Positions 1 through 9,043 of a stretch of DNA of 64,000 bases are shown piece after piece (the first letter of the stretch is position 1; each line of letters opens with the position of its first letter). The stretch comes from CAVXNP01 sp963763305. Lineage in GTDB: Bacteria > Pseudomonadota > Gammaproteobacteria > Xanthomonadales > Rhodanobacteraceae. The position numbers were made by a program, and so were the translations under genes. The stretch spans positions 2,604,001 to 2,668,000 of the forward strand of contig CAVXNP010000001.1 of NCBI GenBank assembly GCA_963763305.1, written 5' to 3'. The notes under the pieces are model-generated. The model was given only the letters and a program-made list of their open reading frames with translations. It made no database searches and was not told where the DNA came from.

Positions 1-762
1 CGGTCGAGCAGAAGGCCGACGCTTCGCCGCTGACCGCCGCCGACCTGGCCGCCCAGCGCGTGATCATCGATGCGCTGGGCCGGCTCGAGCCGCGCCTGCC
101 GGTACTCTCCGAAGAAGCCAGGGCCGCCAGCTGGGGCGAGCGCAGCAAGTGGTCGCGCTACTGGCTGGTCGATCCGCTGGACGGCACCCGCGAGTTCGTC
201 AAGCGCAACGGCGAATTCACCGTGAACATCGCCCTGATCGACGGGGGCAGGCCGGTGCTGGGCGTCGTGCTGGCGCCGGTGACCGGCGGCATTGTATGCG
301 GCCGCCGAAGGCGAGGGCGCCTGGCTTCAGGAGCATGCGGACGGCGCCTGGCAGCGGATCCGCACGCGCCCACTGGCCGCACCGGCGGTGGTTGCGGGCA
401 GTCGCTCGCATGGCGCCGAACGCACGGCATGCTGGAGACGTTGCTCGACGCACCGTACCAGCCGATGCCGATGGGCTCCTCGCTGAAGTTCTGCCTGCTC
501 GCGCGCGGCGGTGGCCGACGTCTACCTGCGACTGGGCCCGACCAGCGAGTGGGACACCGGCGCGGCCCAGTGCGTGCTGGAACAGGCCGGTGGCGCGGTC
601 CTGGACCTGCAGGGCCGACCGCTGAGCTACAACCGCGGCGACTCGGTGCTCAATCCGGAGTTCATCGCGGTGGGCGATTTGTCGGTGGACTGGAAAGCGC
701 GGCTGGCCAGTGCGGCGGCCGGGCGCGAGGCGGCGGAGCAGGTCGCCGCTGGCGGGCAATAG
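1..762 (+). CDS. cysQ: 3'(2'),5'-bisphosphate nucleotidase CysQ, 5'-truncated, frameshifted in this sequence
   Basis: Inositol-monophosphatase-fold enzyme that dephosphorylates PAP, a by-product of sulfate assimilation. The N-terminus lies before the window. Visible are the acidic LSEEA segment, the metal-binding DPLDGTREF motif and the C-terminal WDTGAAQCVLEQAGG motif typical of the family. Three single-base shifts break the frame: an extra T near 291 (between VTGG and MYAAAEGEG), a lost base near 415-430, and an extra G near 508 (before ADVYLRLGPTSEW). Correcting them gives one continuous conserved protein, so I read them as sequence error and not as a pseudogene. The TAG at 760-762 lies 3 nt before the GTG start of mazG, so the two are probably co-transcribed. 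Confidence 0.85.
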
Positions 763-765
763 CTG

Positions 766-1632
766 GTGCGCGATGACGATCACGGCGCCGGCGGTCAGCC
801 GGCGGCGGTGAACGGGCCGGTGCAGGAGCTGCTGGCCATCATGGCGCGCCTGCGCGATCCCCAGCGCGGCTGTCCCTGGGATCTGCAGCAGGACTTCGCC
901 TCGATCGCCCCCTACACCATCGAGGAGGCCTACGAGGTCGCCGACGCGATCGATCGCCGCGACTGGGACGACCTGCGCGACGAACTGGGCGACCTGCTGT
1001 TGCAGGTGGTATTCCACGCACAGATGGCCAGCGAGGCGGACCTGTTCGATTTCGACGACGTGGCGCGTCGCGATCGCGACAAGATGCGACGGCGCCACCC
1101 GCATGTGTTCGGCCAGCAGGGCTTGCAGGATGCCGACGCGCAAGCGGTCACCTGGGAAGCGATCAAGGCGCGCGAGCGCAGCGCGCGGGGCGAGCCGGCC
1201 GATGCCAGCGCACTGGCCGGCGTCTCCCGCGGGCTGCCGGAGTGGAAGCGTGCACTGCGCCTGCAGCAGCGCGCCGCGGCCGTGGGTTTCGAGTGGCCTG
1301 CGCCGGGGCCGGTACTGGACAAGCTGGCCGAGGAGGTGGCCGAGGTGCGTGCCGAGTTTGCCAACGGTGCCGACCCGGACCGGCTGGAGGACGAAATCGG
1401 CGATGTGCTGTTCGTCACGGTCAACCTGGCGCGGCACGCCGGGGTGGATTTCTCGCGTGCGTTGCGCCGCGCCAATGCCAAGTTCGAGCGTCGCTTCCGT
1501 GCGATGGAGCGCATGGCCGCAGCCGACGCGTCAGCCGCAATCGCAACCGACTCATCGCCCCTTGCGGGGTGCAGCCTGGCCGAGCAGGAACATCTGTGGC
1601 AACGGGCCAAGCAGGAGGAGGCCGGCGCTTAG
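766..1632 (+). CDS. mazG: Nucleoside triphosphate pyrophosphohydrolase MazG
   Basis: House-cleaning enzyme that hydrolyses NTPs to NMP and PPi. The 288-residue product has the two tandem MazG repeats expected of the family: an N-terminal one with PWDLQQDFASIAPYTIEEAYE and DELGDLLLQVVFHAQM, and a C-terminal one with EEVAEVRAEF and DEIGDVLF. Each carries the EExxE...ExxD metal-binding pattern. The protein is slightly longer than E. coli MazG (263 aa) because of N- and C-terminal tails. The start is GTG, 3 nt after the cysQ stop; an internal ATG at 841 would remove the conserved first helix region and is less likely. The gene converges on the minus-strand gene that ends at 1670. Confidence 0.93.
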   Translation: MRDDDHGAGGQPAAVNGPVQELLAIMARLRDPQRGCPWDLQQDFASIAPYTIEEAYEVADAIDRRDWDDLRDELGDLLLQVVFHAQMASEADLFDFDDVARRDRDKMRRRHPHVFGQQGLQDADAQAVTWEAIKARERSARGEPADASALAGVSRGLPEWKRALRLQQRAAAVGFEWPAPGPVLDKLAEEVAEVRAEFANGADPDRLEDEIGDVLFVTVNLARHAGVDFSRALRRANAKFERRFRAMERMAAADASAAIATDSSPLAGCSLAEQEHLWQRAKQEEAGA

Positions 1633-1669
1633 CCGGGCGGGCCGCTCGCGACCCACCCGGGCCGTGGCC

Positions 1670-2212
1670 CTACTTGTCCGAGGGCTGGTTCGTACCCTGC
1701 CGTTGCAGCCACTGCTGGCGCATGCTTTCGGCCGCCGCGCGCTGACGGGCCTCGTTCGCCAGGTTCTCGTTCAGGCTCTTGCGCAGGGTCGCCGCCGCCT
1801 GGTCGATGTTGCGCGGCTGCATCTGCTGCCGCGCCAGCTGGTGGTAGACGTAGGTGCGCAGCCGCGGGTCCTGGGTCTTGCCCAGCACCTCGTTGTACAG
1901 GGCGGTCAGTTCGCCGCTGCGGCCTGCCTGGCGGTAGAGCCGTTCCAGCGCGTGCAGATCCGCGGCCGCGCCGCGGTCGCCTCCGTGCATGCCGTGCATG
2001 CCGTGCATGTGCTGCATGCGCATGGCACGCATGCGGTCATGGCCGCGGTCAGTCTGCTGCGGATGGCCGCGCATGGGCGTCTTGCCGTCCATCGGCATGG
2101 CGGCGGGCTGTGTGTTCCGCGCCGGCGGGGCGGCGGCATCCTGCGCCAGGGCGAAGGGTGCCATGGCACAGGCCAGGAGCAGGGCGGTGGCGAGCAGTGG
2201 TTTGCGGGTCAT
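1670..2212 (-). CDS. Secreted His/Met-rich protein of unknown function
   Basis: A 180-residue protein I do not recognise. It starts with a clear signal peptide (MTRKPLLATALLLACAMAPFALAQD). A linker follows with a striking MRAMRMQHMHGMHGMHGGD run around residues 65-85, then a helical C-terminal half containing ALERLYRQAGRSGELTALYN and LRKSLNENLANEARQR. The Met/His cluster resembles periplasmic copper or nickel chelating stretches, but no named family is evident. The ATG at 2212 is chosen because it gives the signal peptide; the frame stays open further upstream without a leader. It is divergent from the GSGD-repeat gene, sharing 123 bp of upstream DNA. Confidence 0.75.
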   Translation of the reverse strand: MTRKPLLATALLLACAMAPFALAQDAAAPPARNTQPAAMPMDGKTPMRGHPQQTDRGHDRMRAMRMQHMHGMHGMHGGDRGAAADLHALERLYRQAGRSGELTALYNEVLGKTQDPRLRTYVYHQLARQQMQPRNIDQAAATLRKSLNENLANEARQRAAAESMRQQWLQRQGTNQPSDK

Positions 2213-2277
2213 TGCGGTGACTCCATCGGTGGGTGAGCAGGAAAACGTGCGCCCGCCTCGGCGGTTGACCGCCGCGT

Positions 2278-2303
2278 GCAACCTTTCTCCCCCGGCACGC
2301 ATC
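2278..2303 (+). promoter_or_regulatory. Possible ECF-sigma-like promoter upstream of the GSGD-repeat gene
   Basis: GCAACC at 2278-2283 and CGCATC at 2298-2303 are placed like the AAC-type -35 and CGTC-like -10 boxes of ECF sigma promoters, about 30 nt before the ATG, with a good Shine-Dalgarno (AAGGAG) after them. Spacing is on the short side and the -10 is imperfect. No usual sigma-70 promoter stands out. Confidence 0.25.
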
Positions 2304-2335
2304 ACACGGACATTGCCCCACCCAAGGAGACTGTC

Positions 2336-3109
2336 ATGCGCCGCATCCTCGCCTGCCTGCTTTTGCTTGTGCCGCTCGGTGCCATCGCGGCCGAGAACTG
2401 CCGTTTTTCCGAGCCGCGCCATCTGCAGGCCGACCTGGCCGGCGTGGCCGCGGTGCGCATCCAGGTGAACAGCTTCGACCTCCACGTCCACGGCCGTGCG
2501 GACACCAAGGGGCTGCAGCTGGACGGCAAGGCCTGTGCCTCCAGCCAGCGGCTGCTGGACGAGCTGGTGGTCAGCCAGCACCGCGAGGGGGATCGCCTGG
2601 TCATCGAGCTGGGCGGCGACGCACATGGCAGCTTCACCATCTTCGGCCGTTCGTATCGCGATCTGGACGTGACCGTGGCGATGCCGGCCGATCTGCCGCT
2701 GGACGTGCAGGTCGGCTCCGGTGATGCGCAGGTCACCGGCGTGGCACGACTGGACACCCACGTGGGCTCCGGTGACCTGCATGTCGACCACGTGGCCGGT
2801 CCGGTCAGCGCAAGCGTGGGCTCGGGGGACATCGGCATCAGCGACATCGGCAGCCTGCAGGTGTCCTCGGTAGGTTCCGGCGACCTGGTCGCCAGCAACG
2901 TGCGCGGCGACGTGAAGGTGGGCAACGTCGGCTCCGGCGACGTCAGCCTGCGCCAGGTGGGCGGCAACGTCGACGTCAGCACCCTCGGCTCCGGCGATCT
3001 GTCGGTGGAGGACGTGGGCGGCGACCTGCGACTGGGCGCCAAGGGCAGCGGCGACGTCGACTACCGCCGCGTGAAGGGTGCGGTCCAGGTGCCACGCGAC
3101 GACGACTGA
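2336..3109 (+). CDS. Secreted DUF4097-like beta-repeat protein with seven GSGD turns
   Basis: A 257-residue exported protein. A signal peptide (MRRILACLLLLVPLGAIAAE) is followed by about 110 residues of mixed strand sequence. The C-terminal half is built of repeats about 17-20 residues long, each containing GSGD: VGSGDAQ, VGSGDLHV, VGSGDIGI, VGSGDLVA, VGSGDVSL, LGSGDLSV, KGSGDVDY. Alternating V/L residues between them point to a right-handed parallel beta-helix as in DUF4097/DUF2807 proteins (family assignment is from pattern, not a search). No catalytic motif is seen. The ATG has AAGGAGA 7 nt upstream and gives the signal peptide; an in-frame GTG at 2276 is rejected. Confidence 0.8.
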   Translation: MRRILACLLLLVPLGAIAAENCRFSEPRHLQADLAGVAAVRIQVNSFDLHVHGRADTKGLQLDGKACASSQRLLDELVVSQHREGDRLVIELGGDAHGSFTIFGRSYRDLDVTVAMPADLPLDVQVGSGDAQVTGVARLDTHVGSGDLHVDHVAGPVSASVGSGDIGISDIGSLQVSSVGSGDLVASNVRGDVKVGNVGSGDVSLRQVGGNVDVSTLGSGDLSVEDVGGDLRLGAKGSGDVDYRRVKGAVQVPRDDD

Positions 3110-3124
3110 GCCGGTTGGCGCCAG

Positions 3125-4312
3125 TCAGCCGGCAGCCCGCCACGCCAGGTACACCAGCGGTGCGCACAGCAGCAGGAACGGCATCGACACCCGGTGGAAT
3201 TCGCGCAGGCCGTGCGGTTGCCGGGCCAGTCGCAGGGCAATCAGGCTGGCCAGCGAGCCGGTGACCAGGCCGAAGCCGCCCACGTTCACCGCCACCGCCA
3301 GCAACATGGTCCGCGCAACCGGCACGTGCCCGAGCAGCAGCACCGTGGCCGGCACGTTGCTGAGCATCTGCGCGCCGACGATGCCGCCGAGGTAGAGCGA
3401 CAGCGGCCGCTGCGGGTCGATCCAGCCCAGCGCCGTGCCGGCCTGGGGCATCTGCGCCATGTGGCCCAGCGCCAGGAATACCGCGGCGAAGGTGAGCAGC
3501 AGCAGGAGATCGACGCGCAGCAGGCTGGCCCGCGCCAGCAGCACAAACGCCAGCAGCAAGGCCGAAGCGCCGGCCAGCGCGTGGTGATGTTCCATCAGCA
3601 GCACCATTGCCAGCAGCCCGACCAGCGACAGGGCCGCCAGCGGCCATGCCACCACACGACCGTCGACCGCATCCGGCGCCAGCGCGACCCGGCCGCGCGG
3701 CAGGCCGAACCAGGTCCATGCCAGCAGAAGCGCGCCGCTGACTGCGGTCACCGGCAGCATGGCCAGTGCAAAGGCGCCAAAGGACAACTGCGCGTGCTGC
3801 CACAGCAGCAGGTTCTGCGGATTGCCGATCGGGCTCAGTGCCGAGCCGGCATTCACCGCCAGAGCCTCGAGCACCACCATGCGCAGCACCGGCAGGTTGG
3901 AGATCGTCCCGAGCGCCAGCGTCAGGGGCACGATCAGGAACAGGCTGGCGTCGTTGGTCAGCACCATCGACAGCCCGCCGCTGGCCAGGACAAGGCGTAC
4001 GCCCAGGCCGCGCAAGGTGTGCGCACGCAGCACCAGCGCCGCTGCCGCGCGCTGCACCAGGCCGCTGTCGCGGATGCCCTGGATGGCGATCAACAGCCCG
4101 GCAAGCCCGGCCAGCGTCGGCACCTGCAGCCAGCGGCGGTAGTGCGAGGGCGGTTGCGGATCGATCCATGCCAGCGCCAGCGTCAGCAGGGCGAACAGCA
4201 CCAGCAGCCACTCCGCCTGCAACCAGGCCAGCCAGCGGCCGGGTCGACGCCACGCTCCGATCCGGGGCAGGCCGGGCGCCAGCCAGCGGCCCGGTCCGGA
4301 TGTTCGGGGCAT
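3125..4312 (-). CDS. Inner-membrane anion transporter of the ArsB/SLC13 (CitMHS) superfamily
   Basis: A 395-residue polytopic protein with about ten hydrophobic helices. The segments MVLTNDASLFLIVPLTLAL, AGSALSPIGNPQNLLLW and SNVPATVLLLG are the internal-repeat signatures of the ion-transporter superfamily containing ArsB, NhaD and SLC13 carriers (NDA and SNVPA, and GNPQN). Substrate cannot be told from sequence; no arsR or arsC lies next to it, so arsenite export is not supported. The ATG at 4312 is 2 nt after the stop of the upstream permease gene ybbP, so it is the last gene of a ybbA-ybbP-transporter operon. An apparent longer reading frame upstream is the shadow of the frameshifted permease. 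Confidence 0.8.
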   Translation of the reverse strand: MPRTSGPGRWLAPGLPRIGAWRRPGRWLAWLQAEWLLVLFALLTLALAWIDPQPPSHYRRWLQVPTLAGLAGLLIAIQGIRDSGLVQRAAAALVLRAHTLRGLGVRLVLASGGLSMVLTNDASLFLIVPLTLALGTISNLPVLRMVVLEALAVNAGSALSPIGNPQNLLLWQHAQLSFGAFALAMLPVTAVSGALLLAWTWFGLPRGRVALAPDAVDGRVVAWPLAALSLVGLLAMVLLMEHHHALAGASALLLAFVLLARASLLRVDLLLLLTFAAVFLALGHMAQMPQAGTALGWIDPQRPLSLYLGGIVGAQMLSNVPATVLLLGHVPVARTMLLAVAVNVGGFGLVTGSLASLIALRLARQPHGLREFHRVSMPFLLLCAPLVYLAWRAAG

Positions 4313-4314
4313 GC

Positions 4315-6800
4315 TCAGCCCTCCCGCAGCAGGCGCATGGGCGAGGTGCGGGTCACCTTGCGGGTGCCGGCCAGCCCTACCAGCATCACCACCACGGCCG
4401 CGCCCAGGGCGTAGCCAGCCAGCTGCCCCAAGGGCGGCAGGTAGCCGTCGATGTGGAACACCGCCCGCCCCAGCCACCAGCCGGTGCCGGCCGCACCCAG
4501 CGCGGCGGTGAGGCCGGCGACCAGCCCGAGCAGGGCGAACTCGCACGCCGCAGCGGCGCGCAACTGGTTGCGGCGTGCTCCCAGGGTGCGCAGCAGCGCC
4601 GCCTCGTGGCGGCGTTCGGCGGCGCTGGCGGCCAGGGCCGCGACCAGCACCAGCGCACCGGCCAGCAGGCTGAAACCGAGTACCCAGCGCACCGCGTGGC
4701 TGACTCGCTCGACGATCTCGCGGACGCGGTCCAGCAGCGCGTCCACGTCGACCAGGCTGAGGTTGCCGTAGTCGCGGGACAGTTGTGCCAGGGCGCGGGC
4801 GTTGCCGCGTGGCAGGTAGAAGCTGGCCAGCCAGGTATGTGGCAGGTCGCCGGCGTGGGCCGGATCCAGCAGCAGAAAGAAATTGACCCGGAACGAGCTC
4901 CAGTCCACCTCGCGCACGCTGCCGACGCGGGCGTCGATGCTGCGCTCGCCCACGTTGAAGCGCAGCGTGTCGCCCACCTTCAGGGCGAACATGTCCCGCC
5001 ACATCGTGTCGATGGACACCTCGGCCTGCGCCGGGTCGGCCTCCGGCCAGCGCCCGGCCACCACCTTGTTGGCCGGCGGCAGCGGGCCGGCCCAGGACAG
5101 CCGCAGCTGCCGGTCGACCCATTCCCTGGCGCGCGGGTCCTGAAAGTCGAGCTGGTCGACCGGCCGGCCGTTGATGGCGGTCAGCTTGCCCACCGCCAGT
5201 GGCAGCATGTTCAGCTGCTCGCCACCGATGCCGGTTCAGCGCCTGGCCGAAATGGAGCGCGCTGGTCGTCCTGCAGGTTGAGCGCGAACCAGTTGGGCGT
5301 GTCCGGCGGCAGTTCGCGTCGCCAGCCATCGAGCAGTGCCGGTGCCACCACCGCCAGCAGCAGCAGCGCGACCAGGCCCAGGCTCAGCGCGGTGGCCTGT
5401 ATCAGGCTCATGCCGCGGCGTCGTGCCAGCGCGGCCAGCCCCAGTCGCAGCGCCGGGTGGGCGCCGGGCGCCGTCCGGCGCGCCAGCCACAGCAGCAGCG
5501 CGGCCAGCAGGGCGGCGGCCAGCGCCACGCCGGCCAGGCTGGCGGTCAGGATGCCGGCCAGCCGCGCCGAGCCGCTCTGGGCCCAGATCAGGCCCACCGC
5601 GACCAGCGCCGGGATCAGATAGAGCGCATCGAAACGGCGCGCCCGTCGCGTCACGCTCTGGCGGAACACCGCCACCGGGGGCACTTCGGCCAGCCGCACC
5701 AGCGGCGGCAGGGTAAAGCCCACCAGTACCGCGATGCCCATCACCGCCGCCGCCAGCGCCGGGAGCAGTGGCAGTGCGGTGGGCACGTCGCCGAACAGCG
5801 AGGCGGCCAGCTGCCAGGCACCCTCGGCCAGTGCCAGTGTCAGGCCCACGCCGAGCAACGCGGCCGGTACGGCAAGCGCAGCCAGGATGCCCAGCAGCAG
5901 GCCCAGCACGCGGCGACGCGGGGTGCCCAGTGCCCGCAACAGGGCCACCTCGTCGGTCTTGCGGCGGGCGTAGCGTTGCGCCGCCAGCGCGATCGCCACG
6001 CCAGCGAGCAGGGCCGAAAGCAGCGCGGTCAGGCGCAGGAAGGCGGCGGCGCGGTCGAATGCGCTGCGCATGCGCTCCTGGGTCTGCTCCGGGGTGATCA
6101 GCTTGGCGCCCTGTGGCAGCGTGACCGAATCGACCCAGTGTCGCCACTGCTGCAGGGCGCCCGGCGGTCCGGCCACCAGCAGGCGGTGGCGGGCGCGGCT
6201 GCCCACGCCCAGCAGGCCGGCCTGGCGGGCGTCCTGGAGGCTCATCAGGGCGCGTGGCGCCAGCGCCAGCAGTTCGCCGCCATCGGGCTCGCGCAGCAGC
6301 TCCGCGGCGACGGTCAGCTCGCGTCCGCCCAGCTGCACCCGGTCTCCGGGCTGCAGCCCCAGGCCGATCAGGGCGCGCTGGTCGAGGTAGACGGTGCCAG
6401 GCGCCGGTCCCTGGCCATGGCGGATGCGCCCTCGCCTGTCTCGCAATTCCAGCGTGCCGCGCAGCGGATAGGCGCTGTCCGTCGCCTGCACGTCCAGCAA
6501 CTGGCTGCTGTCCATGGCAAAGGCGACGCTGGGGAAGCCGGCGGCTGTGGTCGCCCTCAGCCCGGCGCGGGCAGCGTGGCTGGCGAAGGACGGTGGCAGC
6601 GCCTGCGGCGAAGCAAGCCCCAGGTCGCCGCCGATCAACTCCGCCGCGCTGGCCAGCATGCCGGCCTGGATCCGTGCGGCCAGGGTGGCGACCACGCCCA
6701 GCGCGACCACGGCCAGCACCAGCGAGGCGGCCAGGGTGCGCAGTTCCGGCAGGTGCCATTCGCGCCGCAGGGTGCGCAGGGACAGCAGCAGCAGCCTCAT
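4315..6800 (-). CDS. ybbP: ABC exporter permease, FtsX/MacB-type (YbbP), frameshifted in this sequence
   Basis: Large permease with two FtsX-type transmembrane units, partner of YbbA. About 830 residues if repaired. An N-terminal helix (LRTLAASLVLAVVALGVVATL) is followed by a periplasmic domain, then FtsX core helices around RYARRKTDEVALLRALGTPRRR and, near the C-terminus, SAAERRHEAALLRTLGARR. The frame breaks at about 5215-5245, between NLQDDQRAPF and GGEQLNMLPLAVGKLTAINGRP, both conserved in this family, so an indel is likely. ATG at 6800 overlaps the ybbA stop by 4 nt (ATGA). Gene order ybbA-ybbP with divergent tesA matches E. coli, where the complex is linked to lipid-associated export; the cargo is unknown. 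Confidence 0.88.
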
Positions 6801-7496
6801 GCGTCGGTTTCCAGCGGACCGACCACCCGGCCCTCGCGCAGCTCGATGCCGCGATCGCAGCGTGCCGCCAGACGCGCATCGTGGGTGACCAGCACCAGGG
6901 TGGTGCCGTGGTGCTGGTTGAGGTCGAACAGCAGGTCGGTGACGTGGTGGCCGGTGCGCTGGTCCAGGTTGCCGGTCGGCTCGTCGGCGAACAGCAGCCG
7001 TGGGCCGTGCACGAAGGCGCGGGCGATCGCCACGCGCTGTTGCTCGCCGCCGGAAAGCTGTGCCGGGTAGTGGCGCTTGCGCGGGGTCAGGCCGACCGCG
7101 TCCAGTGCCTCGCGGGCGCGTGCGCGCAGCATCGTCGCGCCCCTCCAGTTCCAGCGGCAGCATCACGTTTTCCTCGGCGGTAAGCGCCGGCAGCAGGTGG
7201 AACGACTGGAACACGAAGCCGACCAGGCGGCGGCGCAGGTCGGCACGGGCCTCCTCGTCCAGCTGTTCCAGCGCATGGCCGTCCAGCCGGATGCTGCCAT
7301 GGGTGGGCGTGTCCAGCCCGGCCAGCAGGCCGAGCAGGGTGGTCTTGCCCGAGCCGGAGGCGCCGACGATGGCCAGGCTCTCGCCGCCAGTCACCGTGAG
7401 GCTGACGCCGCGCAGGATGTCCAGTTGCCCCTCGGGCCCGCGCACCGTCTTGCTAACATCGTGGGCGTCGAGCAGAGAACGGGAAGGTGGCTGCAT
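6797..7496 (-). CDS. ybbA: ABC transporter ATPase YbbA (LolD/MacB family), frameshifted in this sequence
   Basis: ATP-binding subunit of the YbbA-YbbP exporter, 232 residues when one extra base is removed. Walker A VGASGSGKTTLLG, Q-loop FVFQSFHLLPALTAEENV, signature LSGGEQQRVAIARAF, Walker B LLFADEPTGNLD and the H-loop VLVTHDARLA are all present. A +1 shift near 7125-7133 (after ELEGRDD) separates Walker A from the signature motif in the given sequence. The start at 7496 is the first ATG before the conserved DAHDVSKTV strand; the open frame above it has no family match. It is divergent from tesA. Confidence 0.9.
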
Positions 7497-7551
7497 GCGT
7501 GGGTTCCTTGGTGCGTTGACCAACCGGAGGTGGCTGGATCGGGCCGCGACG

Positions 7552-8191
7552 ATGGGCGGTCGTCGCCTCGTCGCGGGTCTGCTGCTTGCACTGCTGGCGT
7601 TGCCCTGGAGCGCCGCCTCGTCCGCGCCGGTGTCGAGGACGGTGCTGGTGCTGGGGGATTCGCTGTCGGCCGCGCACAACATAGCGGCCGGCAGTGGCTG
7701 GGTGCACCTGCTGGGACTGCGTCTTGCCAAGATGGAGCCGAGCATGGTCCGTGATCAATGCCAGCATCAGCGGCGAGACCACCCTGACCGGGCGCAACCG
7801 CCTGCCGGCGCTGCTGCAGACCTACCGCCCGGCGGTCGTGGTGCTGGAACTGGGCGCCAACGACGGATTGCGCGGGTTGCCTCTGCAGGCGGTGCGCGAC
7901 AACCTGGGGGCCATGATCGACCGCGCCCAGCAGGCCGGCGCCAGGGTGCTGCTGCTGGGCATCGAACTGCCGGTCAATTACGGTCCGCATTACCGCGAGC
8001 GGTCTGCGCGCCGTCTATGCCGACCTGGCCCGGGAAAAGCACACGGCGCTGCGTGCCGTTTCTGCTCGAGGGCGTGGCGCTGGATCCAGCCCTGATGCAG
8101 GACGACGGCATGCATCCGACCGCGGCCGGGCGAGCCGAAGGTGCTGGAAAACGTGTGGGCGGCATTGCGGCCGTTACTGCATCGGCCCTGA
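7552..8191 (+). CDS. tesA: Periplasmic lysophospholipase L1 / acyl-CoA thioesterase I (TesA), frameshifted in this sequence
   Basis: SGNH/GDSL hydrolase exported to the periplasm. The start at 7552 gives an ideal signal peptide (MGGRRLVAGLLLALLALPW) and, after repair, 211 residues, close to E. coli TesA (208); an in-frame ATG at 7495 would add a long N-tail. Block I LGDSLSAAH with the nucleophile Ser, block III LGANDGLRG and the block V DGMHPTAAG with the catalytic Asp-x-x-His are visible. Four +1 insertions interrupt it: an A near 7744 (in EPSWSVINASISG), a G near 8005, a C near 8050 and a G near 8125. Divergent to ybbA as in E. coli. Confidence 0.87.
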
Positions 8192-8283
8192 CTGTATCGA
8201 AGCCTGTCGCGCCAAATTCACGCCAGTATCACGGCCTGGATCGTTAGCTCTTCACATTTGTGAAACCAAGAAACGGAGGGCAC

Positions 8284-9015
8284 ATGAGCCTGCGCGACGA
8301 ACAGTCCGGATTGATCCTGCTGGTGGAAGACAATCGCCAGATCGCTGAAATGGTCGGCGAGTTCCTCGAGCGCCGGGGGTATTCGGTCGACTACGCCGCC
8401 GATGGCGTCAGTGGGCTGCATCTGGCGGTGTCCAACAGCTACGACGTGATCGTGCTCGACCTGATGCTGCCGGGCATGGACGGGCTCGATGTATGCCGCA
8501 AGATGCGCAAGGACGCCAAGAAGTCGACCCCGGTGCTGATGCTGACCGCCCGCGACACCCTCGAGGACAAGCTGGTCGGCCTGGAAGCGGGCGCGGACGA
8601 TTACCTGGTCAAGCCGTTCGAGGTGCGTGAGCTCGAAGCGCGCCTGCGCGCGCTGATCCGCCGGGATCGGCGCCAGGTTTCCTCCGAGATCCTGACCGTG
8701 GGCGACATGACGCTGGACACCGCCACGCTGCGGCTGACCCGCGCCGGGCAGGAGCTGACGGTTTCGCCGATCGGCCTGAAGCTGCTGGCGATCCTGATGC
8801 GCGAGTCGCCGCGCGTGGTCAGCCGACGCGACATCGAGCGGGAGATATGGGGCGACACGCTGCCGGACTCCGATACACTCCGTTCACACCTGTACAACCT
8901 GCGTCGGGTGATCGACAAGCCGTTCGACCATGCCCTGCTGCACACGATCCATTCGGCCGGTTATCGCCTTGCAGATCTCGATTCGGAGGTGGCGACCGCC
9001 ACGCAAACGGCGTGA
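8284..9015 (+). CDS. OmpR/PhoB-family response regulator
   Basis: A 243-residue DNA-binding regulator. The receiver domain (residues about 10-125) shows LLVEDN, the phosphoacceptor region VIVLDLMLPGMDGLD, the switch Thr/Ser in VLMLTARD and the conserved Lys in YLVKPFE. The C-terminal winged helix (about 140-235) carries LTVSPIGLKLLAILM and SDTLRSHLYNLRRVID. The ATG at 8284 has GGAGG 4-8 nt upstream and is preferred over an in-frame GTG at 8260. It is followed after 28 nt by its cognate sensor kinase. Spacing of 92 nt from tesA leaves room for its own promoter. The regulon cannot be told from sequence. Confidence 0.92.
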   Translation: MSLRDEQSGLILLVEDNRQIAEMVGEFLERRGYSVDYAADGVSGLHLAVSNSYDVIVLDLMLPGMDGLDVCRKMRKDAKKSTPVLMLTARDTLEDKLVGLEAGADDYLVKPFEVRELEARLRALIRRDRRQVSSEILTVGDMTLDTATLRLTRAGQELTVSPIGLKLLAILMRESPRVVSRRDIEREIWGDTLPDSDTLRSHLYNLRRVIDKPFDHALLHTIHSAGYRLADLDSEVATATQTA

Positions 9016-9043
9016 GCCAGGCCCGAGAGGCCCATATCACGAC

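Noticed and set aside
3125..5329. 734-codon frame suggesting a fused transporter
   Set aside because: Its N-terminal part is the out-of-frame shadow of the frameshifted ybbP; the transporter starts at 4312.
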